A stretch of DNA of 64,000 nt from Silene latifolia (Eukaryota > Streptophyta > Magnoliopsida > Caryophyllales > Caryophyllaceae): contig NC_133537.1 of the NCBI RefSeq assembly GCF_048544455.1, positions 307,743,738 through 307,807,737 on the forward strand, written 5' to 3'. Positions 10,893-21,592 of the stretch are shown here, piece after piece. Made by a program: the position numbers and the translations under genes. The first letter of the stretch is position 1. The number at the start of each line of letters is the position of its first letter. The notes beneath the pieces are model-generated. The model saw only the letters and a program-made list of their open reading frames with translations, had not been told where the DNA came from and ran no database searches.

Positions 10893-13800
10893 ATGACTAA
10901 TCAAGGTATGTATCTCATTCTTGCATTAATCTTCTGTATTTGTTCAATTTTGGATCGAAAAAATTAGGGTTTATGACCCAATTAATCGAAAATTTGGGGC
11001 TTTTCCCCCAAATGCATTTGCCTTGTAAAATTGGTATTAGAAACGGATAATTGGTAGTATAAGGAACATAACCATGTATTTGTTTTGAATTTTCGTTGAG
11101 TTTTGAGCATTTGAGTGAATTTGAGACGGTTTCACAGCTAAACCGTAAATTGCTTCGAAAATAGCCTTAGGATTGTCCATTTGCGATGAAACATGATATT
11201 TGGGATCCTTGGATGATGGGTAAACTTCCTACCATCTAGGAATTTTGGTTTGTGACGGCTCTTTCAGGACACTTTTCTAGGGCATAATCGCCGTTATAAC
11301 GAAATGCTGCCGAAATTTCGACTTGAACCCAAGACTAGGCTTCAATTTAAGCTTGACTTGACCCTAATTACCACATGAGTGATCGGGTTTGTGAGAATAT
11401 GGCCAAAGATGGCGAGAAAGAGCAATTTCAGGGCTTCCGAAGGCTCGGAAATCCCTTAACTAAGGCTCGTCGTCACGTGACGCGACCTAAATTTGCTTTA
11501 ATGCTGCAGGTGATGAGGCTTCTACTTCTGAGAGGGCTCCCATGGAGATAGATACTGCTGTTATCGAGGAGGCTTTAGAGGAGGCCTTCACCGCCGCGGT
11601 GATGGCTGCTGGGGACGAGGTCCATGAGGAGGAGGCTGTTGAGGAGGAGGAGGCCCCGAGGCGGGCCAACGTTGGACGAGGAGGTCGTCAGCTGAGGGGA
11701 GCACCCGCGTGGGCTGAGACCTGGGAGAGTAGGCACCTGCTTTGGGCTGCAGAGGGTCACCTGTCCTACAGGACGGTGAAGAGCTTGGTAAATAGGAATT
11801 CACTGTTCATTATTCACTTCTTTCATTCATTTGTTCATATCTCTTCCAATTCTCATTCAAAACTAAAGATAGCTTTTGTTTCAAATCATAATAGGAGGCC
11901 GGGAACATCAGGTCGTTCTCGGGTTACACGACAGCGATGGAGTGCTAGAGCGGCTGTCGGCGGAGGAGCGCGCCATGATCGAACGTGGAGCGTTTGGTGC
12001 CTTGGTGCATGCCTGGAGGGATATCGCGAAGAGGAAGCTGCGGGCTAACCTTAGCCTGGTTCGCACTTTCTTGGACTGATTCTGGGACACGACTTCCACT
12101 TTTCACATGCCTTTTGGTGAGGTGGGAGTCACTCTGAAGGATTACGGCATGGTTTCTGGTCTGCTGTGTGGGACTGAGGCTGTGGAGTGGCCGGAGACTG
12201 CCATGAGGGTGGATTCGGGCGAGGCTAGGAGATTGATCGGCTGGAACTTGTCGCCGAAGGCTGTCACAGTGCCGGGTTTGGTGCCCAGCTCCTACGTTCG
12301 AGACAACTTTGCAGGAAACATCCCGGCGCTGGTGACGATTGACGGGAGAGAGACGGCTCCTCCTCCCTGTACAGCTGAGCAGAGGGCTCGTTTGTGGCTC
12401 TGGTGGTTTTCTGTCTTCGATTTACCTCGGAGACAAGGGAGAGAGGCCGTCGACGAAGCTTCTTCCCTTCCTTTCTGACCTGAGCTCCCTTGGGCATTGG
12501 GACTGGGTCACTGCTGGTTTTGCGGTCCTCATCCGCTTCATGAGGGCCATGGTTCGTCCGGAGTTGATGGAGAAGGGGACTTCTCCTGGCGCTGTCGGAC
12601 CTGGACTGCTGCTGGAGGTATGAACCTTCATTTAGACTTAAATCAATTCTTTTCTTTATCAAATCACGAAAGATGGTTACTAACTATCTTGCTTCACAGG
12701 CGTGGGTGTACTCCTACTTTCCGGGCCTCGCGCCCAAGAGGACGGAGCCGCTGGAGAAGGCCTATCCCATGGTGAGGGATTGGGTGATATGCAGGACGAA
12801 GAGCAAGCGTTCTTCTCATGGTGTCTACCGGCGGGACGTGAACGCTCTTCAGCTAGACAGCGTAAGCATCTCACTTGTATTCATTTGCTTCTTCATTGCT
12901 TTTAAATTGATCATAAGAATGATTCTTTGTTTATCTTATCCCAGTGGGTGCCCAGGCCTTGGGCGGAGTACGCTGGAGCGCCTCTCTTTGTGGCTGAGGT
13001 CCTTCGACCTAGGAGCTCGAGCCGGCTGCTGTTGAGGACGTCGATGGGTCCTGTGTGGTACTTGGGCGAGCGTTTGGCTCGTCAGTGCTCTCGAGACGTG
13101 TTGACGGTTCCCATCGATCCTCCTAGGATGATGTTCAGGGAGCCTTCTGAGGCAGAGAGGGAGGCGGACTTCGCTGGCGTTAGTGGTGACGCCCTCCTTC
13201 TTCCTGGCGAGGACTACTCGGCGTTCCTCTACGGGAGGTTGGCGTACTGGCCGGTAGTGGTGAGCATCTTTACTCTTCTTCTTTTTACTTGATTTTTGAG
13301 AACTATGATGAAAGATCATCGATTAATGAGAAATATTTGACTTTGCAGGAGGTTGAGGCGGCGGGCATCGAGCCCCCAGAGTACCCCGAGACCCTCGAGT
13401 ACACTGACACGACTGGGAGGACGACGATCTCCGAGCTGCCTGACTTTGACGTGGCTGTGACGGATGCTGGCTTGGACGATTGGCAGCATCTGATTCGGAG
13501 GGTGAGCCTCTAATTTTGCATAATTCTTGTGTAGGAACACATTTGATTGAACTTATTCAATTATTGAGAACCTCTTTTTATGAAAATGTAGGTTACGCCG
13601 TCTCGGTTCGTGGCGTTGTGGAGGGTGGCCAACCGGCTGCGAGCTACTGCCGTCGAGGCACTTGTCGGCGGTCGAGGCCGTCAGGTATGAACCTTGTGCC
13701 TGTTCCATTTTTGAATTTTGATTTTCCAACTTTTCTTGTAATTGCTTGAAATGATTGACATGAGCCAATTTTGTTGTTTACAGGGAGACCGCGAGCTGGA

Positions 13801-13921
13801 GCGAGAGTTAGCTCAGTCTCAGGAGGAGACAGCTCGCTTGTTGAGGGAGCTCGATGTTCGAGACGCCGAGATTGCTGCTCTCGCGGCAAGAGTTGCGGAG
13901 CTGGAGGGCGACCAGCAGTAG
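10893..13921 (+). pseudogene. Antisense gene 2 (aORF2), plant-mobile-domain protein, eight exons, right copy
   Basis: Exons are 10893-10905, 11510-11787, 11895-12617, 12700-12861, 12945-13259, 13349-13501, 13592-13684 and 13784-13921. The first intron (604 bp) is phase 1 and the other six (82-107 bp) are all phase 0. The coding sum is 1875 nt, about 624 residues. A tiny first exon coding four residues splices into an acidic N-terminus. Exon 3 holds the PMD core (FWDTTSTFHMPFGEVGVTLK and later IYLGDKG). Exon 4 opens with AWVYSYFPGLAPKR, and the last exon is an Arg/Glu/Leu coiled coil. Defects are a 1-bp loss near 11943, TGA at 12077 where the left copy has CGA, and a compensating indel near 12400. 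It is transcribed against pol and is probably nuclear. The role is unknown. Confidence 0.84.
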
Positions 13922-14678
13922 TTTTGTGTAGTTTTTGTTTGTTTGTTGGCCGTATTTTGCACATTTGTACATTTTGGACCTTCATTTTGAACTTTTCAGA
14001 CTTTGTTTGGGGCTCGAGCCCCCAGTTTGTTGTACATTACCCTTTTTGGTTGTATATAAGATGGCCCGAGTGCCTTTGCTGTTGGGTTGTGTTGCTTGTA
14101 TCTGCAGGTTAGCTTTGAACAGGTTTGGTAGATGACGGTTTATGCCGTCATGCTGCCGAAATTTACATAGAAATCACGCAAAACATACATTTGTATATAC
14201 ACATGGCCTGAATTAGCGCAAAAAGAATGACTCGAAAGCACGCAGAAATGCAAAAAATTGCCGGAAATGACCCGGAAATGACCGGACGGTAGGGAGGGTT
14301 ACCCCTAAAAAAAGAAAAAAAATAGAAACCTATAAGTTAGAAATGAAATGATTAAAAAAAAAATGAAAGAAATATAAATGAAATAAGTATATAGATTTAA
14401 ATTAAAGTTATTTCCTAAAATGAATTATAAAAATGAAAATTATTTCTTGAAATGAATTATATTTAAAATGGAAATCATGTCCTAAAATGAATATGTACAA
14501 GTGTGGTGAAATGACGAAAATATCGATGTCGTCTCGAGATGCGTGCCCGCGGAATTTAGGAAACACGAAATATGGTAACCTCCACGTATTTACCAAAATA
14601 ATAACCCGCAGGAATAGGAAATTACTCATCACGGAATTAGGAAAGATCCAACGCGGAAAATCACAGAAATCAAGCTGA
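13922..14678 (+). other. Spacer between antisense genes 2 and 1 (right)
   Basis: This holds the 3' UTR of antisense gene 2, a conserved hairpin at 14132-14151, and an AT-rich decayed repeat around 14395-14490 built on TTTCCTAAAATGAATTA. I see no gene. Confidence 0.55.
14132..14151. promoter_or_regulatory. Conserved hairpin between the two antisense genes (right)
   Basis: ATGACGG and CCGTCAT arms enclose a 6-base loop. The arms are identical to the left copy (3926-3945) while the loop differs, which suggests the stem matters. It is a candidate 3'-end or RNA-structure signal. Confidence 0.5.
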
Positions 14679-14790
14679 GGAAGAGGCGCAGCATGAGCTG
14701 CGTTCCTTTGAAGAGGCGCAGCAGGTGCTGCGCCTGTTCCCAGGTGGTTCTGTTCTGGCGGATTTTCGGAAACAGAAATTAGTATAAATA
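14679..14790 (+). promoter_or_regulatory. Promoter of antisense gene 1 (right): palindromic module plus TATA box
   Basis: Two GAAGAGGCGCAGC...GCTGCG units (14689-14740) are followed by TATAAATA at 14783-14790, about 90 bp before the ATG at 14877. ATTAGTATAAATAG is shared base for base with the LTR promoter at 8687-8700. Confidence 0.65.
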
Positions 14791-14876
14791 GAGACGTCGA
14801 TAGAGCTTTTATTCACACAATTCTTCCGTCTCTTCTTCGTCTTATTACATAAAATTCTCAAAATAATCTCTTCATC

Positions 14877-16376
14877 ATGAATACTTTGGAGATTCGCTTA
14901 AAAGAATGGACCAACGAATTTTCGAACATGGAGAAATATGATATGGGCGCCTATAACCTTGGATCATTGTTGAGTTTGAAGCTTATTAAGGTTGTCAAAC
15001 CATTCCTGGATGATTGTCTTGATTATTGGGACCCGAATTACCATGTTTTTGCGTTCCCTGGAGGCGATATTTGCCCATTTCCTGAAGAAATTGCTGCGAT
15101 TGGTGGGTGGGACCCCGAACACTTGCTTGCCATTCCTTCTACTTCGCAAGGGTACAAGAGCAAATTTAGAGACTTGCTTGGGTTGACTAGACTCGAGGTG
15201 GACCGCTTAGTGACCTCGAAGGAAGTGCGAATGTTGGACTTCATTGACCGATTTATTAACAGGGCCGACCCCACCGTTTCTTATGTTGCTAGGCGAAGGG
15301 CATTTGGGTTTTGCCTGTTGCATGTATATGTCTTCCAAGGGCATGTTGATGAAGACTTGAGAGGTGATCCCCGTCTTCTAGGCCTTGTTGAGCAAATGGA
15401 GCTGCGCAGGAGCCCAGCTTGTTTATGTCTAGGAGAGACCTGTTGGGCTTGGATAATAGAAAAGCCAACCGCGACCTACCGTATTTGGGAAGTCCCGTCA
15501 TTCTGCAGGTAAAAGAACATCTTCTTTTTTTTGTTTTTTTTTTGTTTTTCGTTCGTTTTTTTTTTTTTTTTTTTGATGTCTAATGCCTGCTTTTGGTAGG
15601 TTTGGCTTATGGAACGACTTCGATTGATCGAGCCCCCAGTTCATGTTCCTTCTTATCATGCTCGTTCAATTGCAATGAGGACCAGGCTTTACATGGTGGA
15701 CTTCACTCGAGTCTGCAATTATTGGGAGAACAAACTGAAGAGTGATGATGGCCCCTTGATTAGGTGGATCGTACCGTGGTGGCACCTCAAATCTGTCACT
15801 GGAGTGTCTTCTTTGGATCCTACCCTATCTATGCGCATTCCTGGCTTGGAATTTATGGTGTGCATCCTCCCGGAAAGGCTGATGAGACAGGTTGGACTAA
15901 AACAGACGATCCCAAAACTTGATACCGTCCCGCAGACTGCCGTGGCGCTTACTACAGAGAGCCGAAGGGAGTGGGCCATTAAATGGGCTCAAAGAAACGT
16001 ATGGTTCTTGAACTCTTCTGCTAATGCCTTATGGGTGTCGGATTCTTATCTGCGATGGAGGAAAGCTACTACTCCGGAAGAGCGCGAGAGATTGAGGAAG
16101 CGCGAGCCCGTTGACTACAAGGTGCGCGAGGTGGAGAAGTAGAAGAAGAAGCATCTGACCGAGGGCGAGGAGGAAGTCGGGTTTCGAGTCGTTCATCCTT
16201 CGAAGAAACCGAAGACCTCTCCTGTCGTGGAGATGGTGATTGGCAAGAATGGGAAGTCTAGGCCTCGAGAAAGACCGTTGGTGATTAGGTCTGAAGTGGC
16301 GCAAGAGCGTCCGGCTCGAGGTCGTGACAAGAAATATGATAAGAATGACAAGAGCAAAGGGAAGATGGAAGAATAG
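14877..16376 (+). pseudogene. Antisense gene 1 (aORF1), DUF7745-like, two exons, right copy
   Basis: Exon 1 is 14877-15508, the intron is 15509-15599 (GT...TAG with a long T tract) and exon 2 is 15600-16376. The start is the first ATG after the TATA box. The protein starts MNTLEIRLKEWTNEF and carries GAYNLGSLLSLKLIK, YHVFAFPGGDICPFPEE and GFCLLHVYVFQGH, with a basic C-terminus. This resembles DUF7745 proteins found near plant retrotransposons; the assignment rests on pattern recognition only. A 1-bp deletion near 15440 shifts the end of exon 1, and TAG at 16140 removes about 78 C-terminal residues present in the left copy. It ends 540 bp from the end of pol, facing it. Confidence 0.8.
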
Positions 16377-16916
16377 CCCGAGTCTTTATTTATTATTTAT
16401 TATTATTATTATTATTATTGTAATAAAAAGGTGGGGTTTTTAGAATCCTAGCCTATTTTTATTTTATTATGTAGCGTACTATTACTAGAAAAAATGAATG
16501 AAATAAAAAAAGGTTTAATGATTATGAAACCGTTGTGATTTTCTATTTATTATTCTTGTCGAATTCCAAATGCAATGCAAATGTCCTTATATTTACATTT
16601 TAAAATAATGGGTTGTATCCTGTGAAGGATTGCCTACGTATTCATTAAAAATGAAATCAAACCCTTGCGCGTAGTTCGAGTAAATGTAAAAGAATAATTG
16701 TTCAAAGCAAGAGCTTGTAATGAACTTAGAAAATAAGCATGAGCTTTTGCTTACTCTGAAGGTGCAATTTAGTTTATTTGATGACATGAGGATGACAAAC
16801 TTGTCAGAATGCAAGAGCATAGTGACATTAGCTTATTTCAGCTTGGCCAGGGGCCGTTTATTTAGTGCCACAAGAGCGACACGTGAGGTTACGCGAGGCG
16901 CGTTTTTGTTCCTATT
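16377..16916. other. Convergent spacer between antisense gene 1 and pol (right)
   Basis: A TTA/TTATTT microsatellite at 16383-16421 is followed by AT-rich sequence. It matches the reverse of 1230-1657 in the left copy but is about 110 bp longer. I see no coding sequence. Confidence 0.6.
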
Positions 16917-19895
16917 CTAGGCATAGTACCGTTTTAGTTGGTCAAGGTTTGTTGGGTTGGAAAACTCATTCCCGTCTAGGTCTGTGATTCTAATCGCACC
17001 CCCTGGAAGTATGGACTTGACTAGAAATGGTCCGGCCCAATTGGGTTTGAATTTTCCCCGTGGGTCAACAGGTAAAAGAGCTCTAACTGATTTGAGTACT
17101 AAGTCTCCTTCCTTGATGTTTCTTGGCCTAACCCTTTTGTTGAAAGCTCGTTTGATACGTGCTTGATATGTTTGGACATTATGCAAGGCGCGTAGCCTAC
17201 GTTCATCCAGGAGGATGAGTTCTTCATATCTATCCCTCTTCCAATCGGCTTCTGGGATTTGACTTTCGAGTAAAATACGCAAGGATGGTATCTCTAGCTC
17301 GACTGGTTGTACAGCTTCCATGCCGTAGGTCAAATAGAAAGGAGTAGCCCCAGTGGGCGTCCTAACAGATGTACGATATCCCCACAAGGCAAAGGGTATC
17401 TTGCTTGGCCAATCTCGATAGTTGTCGATCATTTTCTTGAGAATCGTGACAACGTTTTTATTTGCTGCCTCTACCGCCCCATTAGTCTGTGGTCTATAGG
17501 GCGAAGAGTGGTGATGCCTAATTTTGTACTTGGCTAGGAATTGCTTAGTCTCAGCTTGGAAATGTGATCCATTATCACTAATGATCTCATGTGGGCAACC
17601 GTATCGACAGATGATGTTGTTTTGTATGAACTTTGCCACATTCTTAGCCGTGGGACTAGTGTAGGAAGCCGCTTCTACCCACTTGGTGAAATAGTCGATT
17701 GCCACTAGGATGAAACAATGACCTCCTGTTCCGGCTGGGGTTATCTTCCCGATTATGTCAATTCCCTAGGCAGAAAATGGCCAAGGAGATGTCATCGTAT
17801 AGAGCAATGAAGGAGGGACGTGTTGTACGTTCCCAAAGATTTGGCAATTATGGCAATTTCTTACATATTTGATGCAATCAGATTCCATTGTGGTCCAGTA
17901 ATACCCCAAACGTGTGATTTTATTTGCCATCATGGGCCTACTCATGTGAGGACCGCATTCTCCATCGTGTACTTCTTCCATCACTTTTCGCGCCTGTGAA
18001 TGGTCAAGACAACGTAGAATTACACCAAGAGGTGTTCTTTTGTATAACTCTCCTTGCATGGGAACGTATTGGGAAGCTAACAGGCGTATAGCACGTTGTC
18101 CCCTCTTATCCATATCTGGTGGATAGGTACCATTGAGCTTGAAATTCAGGATTGCTTGGAACCAGGGTTCCTGTGCGATTTCCTCTTCATCGGTGATTTG
18201 GTGTACATAAGCTGGCTCTGACCGTCGTGCGATGCATAAAGGCATCTCCACCATGTCATCTGGCATATTAATCAAAGATGCGAGTTTTGCAAGAGCATCT
18301 GCAAATTGATTTTCTTCCCGAGGTAGGTGTAGATATGTCACGTGATCAAAGAATTGGGCAACTTGGTCTATTCTGGCTTGATAAGGTGCTAAGCTTTCGC
18401 TTCGAATTTTCCAAGATCCCGTAACTTGATTGATGATCAGGGATGAATCCCCATGTACTCGGAGGTTCTTAATGCCTAAGCTCACTGCCGCTTGTAGTCC
18501 AATTAGACAAGCTTCGTATTCTGCGACGTTGTTTGTCACCTCGAAGTCGAGTTTGACAAAGATGGGTGTATGCTCGCCTTCAGGAGAAATGAGCAACACT
18601 CCTATTCCAAATCCTCTTAAGTTTGATGCTCCATCAAAGTAAAGGTCCCAGGAGTCTACATCAGTTTGAAGTATATCCTCGTCTGGAAATGACCAAGTGT
18701 CTATCGTTTGTGCGTCATTAATGGGATTTTCTGCGAAGAATTCGACGACGGCGCGACCTTTTATAACCTTCAGAGACACGTATTTGAGATCGAATTCTGA
18801 GAGCATCAAAGTCCATCTTGCTAGGCGTCCGTTGAGGACGGGTTTCTCGAAGAGGTATTTGACTGGATCCATTTTGGAGTATATTTTGATGGAATAGCTA
18901 AGCATGTAATGGCGTAGCTTCTTCGTTGCCCACACAAGAGCGAGGCATGTCTTTTCGAGTTGTGAGTATTTGCACTCGTACTCCAAGAACTTCTTACTAA
19001 GGTAGTAGATAGCCCTTTCTTCACTTCCTACGGTTTGAGCTAGCATGGCACCCGGTTTTTTGATTCTTGTGAGATATAAACCAAGAGGTTGATCTCGTTG
19101 AGGTGGCATGAGCACTGGCGGTTTAGCCAATATCTCTTTGATTCGGTCAAATGCCTTTTGACAATCATCATCCCACATGGTGTGGTCTGTCTTCTTGAGC
19201 TTCTTGAAGATAGGCTCGCAAATCATGGTGAGTTTCGATATGAATCGACTTATATATTGCACTTTCCCTAGGAATCCTCTGACTTCTTTTTCTGTTTGAG
19301 GTTGTGGCATTTCGATTAGAGCCTTGATCTTGGAAGGGTCTATTTATATACCTCGTTGGCTAACGACGTATCCCAGGAGTTTGCCAGACGTTACTCCGAA
19401 TGTGCATTTCTGAGGATTGAGCCTCATGTTGTACTTTCGTAGCCTTGCGAAAAATTTGCGAAGGTTCGCAATATGCCCCTCTCTATCTTTGGATTTGACA
19501 ATCATGTCGTCTACGTATACCTCAACTTCTTTGTGCATCATGTCATGTAAGAGTGTAGTTGCGGTGCGTTGATATGTAGCTCCGGCATTGATTAACCCAA
19601 ACAGCATTACCGTATAACAATAGGTTCCCCACTGAGTGACAAAAGCGGTCTTATGCATATCTTCTATGGCCATCTTGATTTGGTTATAACCCGCATATCC
19701 ATCCATGAAGGATAGTAATGCGTGGTCTGCAGTATTGTCCACCAATATGTCAATGTGTGGTAGAGGGAAGTCATTTTTAGGACTTGCTACCCAGTCAGAA
19801 TACTCGGAAACTTTGATGAACCCGGCTTTGAATTGCTTATCAACTTCTTCCTTAATCTTGAGAGGCCATTCCGTTCTCATTCGTCGAAGCTTCAT
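16917..19895 (-). pseudogene. Retand-like pol: reverse transcriptase, two RNase H domains, integrase
   Basis: One minus-strand frame carries, in order, RT (YVDDMIV at about 19530, preceded by FVTQWGTYCYTVMLFGLINA), a first RNase H with degenerate motifs (GLYLTRIKKPGAMLA), a second, archaeal-type RNase H (DLYFDGA, EYEACL, GDSSLI, FADALA), and integrase (H2C2 zinc region, GIDIIG, ISDNGS, VEAANK). Dual RNase H is a known Tat-clade trait. Stops are TAA at 19346 and TAG at 17768 (TGG in the left copy). RT lacks about 20-25 residues: DWVA near 19785 runs straight into SPKNDFPLPH, skipping the usual catalytic-fold segment before it. That deletion alone should abolish RT activity. Confidence 0.88.
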
Positions 19896-20634
19896 TTCTG
19901 AGTTTGAAACCTGGCTTAATCGGGATTCTATGTTCGGCGATATCCCTGTCGATCCCTGGCATGTCTTTGTAGGACCAAGCGAAAACGTCTTTGAACTCGT
20001 TTAAGAGGTCTATGAAATCGGCCCTTTCGGTAGGTTTCAAGGTAGTCCCTATCCTAAGTTCTTGGGGTTCTAGTTCGGTTCCTACATTGATGGGTTCGGT
20101 GTCCTCTATTACTAGTCCCCCTTCCCTTTCCTGTAGTATTTCTTTGGCTACGTAGGGAGGTATTTCGATTGAGTCTGGGTCTTGGTCATCCTCAGTATCA
20201 TCGTAAACAGAATTGCACTCAAGATAACACAAAGAGTAAGCAGAACCTAATTTATTCATATTAAAGTTTGAGAAAAGTTGAAACAAAGAAGCCATCTGAT
20301 CTGTGGTCAATGGCGGCAAAGGGACAGTGGTTGGGACATTTCCCGAACTACTGTGACTACTCAAGGCTAAGCTAGGAGAAACAAAGGGAGTGGGGATGAC
20401 GACAGGAGGAGACTTCCTAGTGACTTCTCTAGACTCCGACTCTGACTCTGACTCTGACTCGAATTCATCGTCTTCTGGTTCTCCTTTGAACATCTCTCCT
20501 TCTCCAGTGGTGAGCTTGAAGAGTCTTCCTTGATTGTTGGTCCACTTGATTGATTTTCTCCATCCTTTCTGCTGACTCGCATTAGTTTCTGTGATTAACG
20601 CGGTGGGGTTGAAGCGATCGTCTTGAAGTATCAT
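19852..20634 (-). pseudogene. Retand-like pol: linker between protease and reverse transcriptase
   Basis: This frame holds a Ser/Glu repeat (six SE pairs near 20440), a proline/serine stretch, and the conserved pre-RT block FKDVFAWSYKDMPGID, typical of Tat elements. Just after it, near 19890, the reading frame changes into the RT frame, marking a frameshift. There is another shift upstream, into the protease frame. The linker has no known catalytic role. Confidence 0.75.
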
Positions 20635-20659
20635 GGTAATGATCTCATCCTGCGCGGCT

Positions 20660-21592
20660 CTAACGAATCGAGCAAGGTGCTTGACGGGTTTTGACGGTAG
20701 GAACCGTTTCTGGAGGGATGAAGTAGCAATCGTGAAAGATCTCGATTTCGGCTAGCTTCCTCTCGAGATAATGCCAAGGCTCGGGAAATCCGTGAAAGAG
20801 TTCTAGACTTCCTTCTTTAACAAAGTACCCATTTAGGGTAGGGAGATAGGGTCGCATTTGGACTCCTACGTACTTACGGTTTTGAACTTGAGCAAGCATC
20901 TCGAGAACCTCCTCTTTAGTGGGTTTGTACCCTAGTCCAAGTGGTATTCTCTTTGAGTTGCCTTCCTTGTATGGTGCGAAGGTGTTTCTTCGAACGGGGT
21001 TCAAAGGCATTCCAGGGAAGTGTCCTTTGGATTTGAGCATGTGGTTGACCACCATGTTGGAGTAGGGATCATAGTATAAGGGTGCCGATTCGCTTTCTAT
21101 GACACTTATGCTTTGGAAGCCCCCAAGTTCATATACTGGATCTTCAAGGACTTGATTGTTCGACTTCTTTTCGATTATTGCTTTGATGGGTGACGAAGTG
21201 ATCGTCACCACTTTGCCATTTAGTGGGATCTTGATCTTTTGATGAAGGGTGGATGTCACTGCTTTGGAAGCGTGAATCCAAGGTCTTCCTAGGAGTATGT
21301 TGAAGGAAGCTTCAATGTCCACTATTTGGAAGTTAACCTTTCGCTCAATTGGCCCTGTGGCTATGGTTAGGTTAGCAAGTCCTACCACCTTTCGTCGCGT
21401 ACCATCATATGCGCGAACACCTTGATTGGTAGGGGTCCAATCTGACTCTTTCATGCCTAATTTGTATGCCGTTTTGAGGGGTATGACGTTGACTGCAGAG
21501 CCATCGTCTACCAAGGTCATTGGCACGTTCTTCTTTAGACAAATGACAGTGATGTAAAGAGCTAAGTTGTGACTAGCGCCAAAAGGTGGCAA
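20660..21592 (-). pseudogene. Retand-like aspartic protease
   Basis: The motif VDDGSAVNVIP near 21500 is the retroviral-type protease active site (usually D-[ST/N]-G-[SA]). The second conserved block ASFNILLGRPWIHA lies about 70 residues on. The protease cleaves the Gag-Pol polyprotein. DDG replaces the more usual DNG or DTG; the effect is uncertain. The frame differs from the neighbouring gag and linker, so at least two frameshifts bound it. Confidence 0.8.

Noticed and set aside
1..18170. Large inverted repeat as an assembly artefact or a giant palindrome
   Set aside because: The arms differ by many private indels and substitutions and are separated by an LTR with a plausible target-site duplication. 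A pair of opposed elements explains it better.
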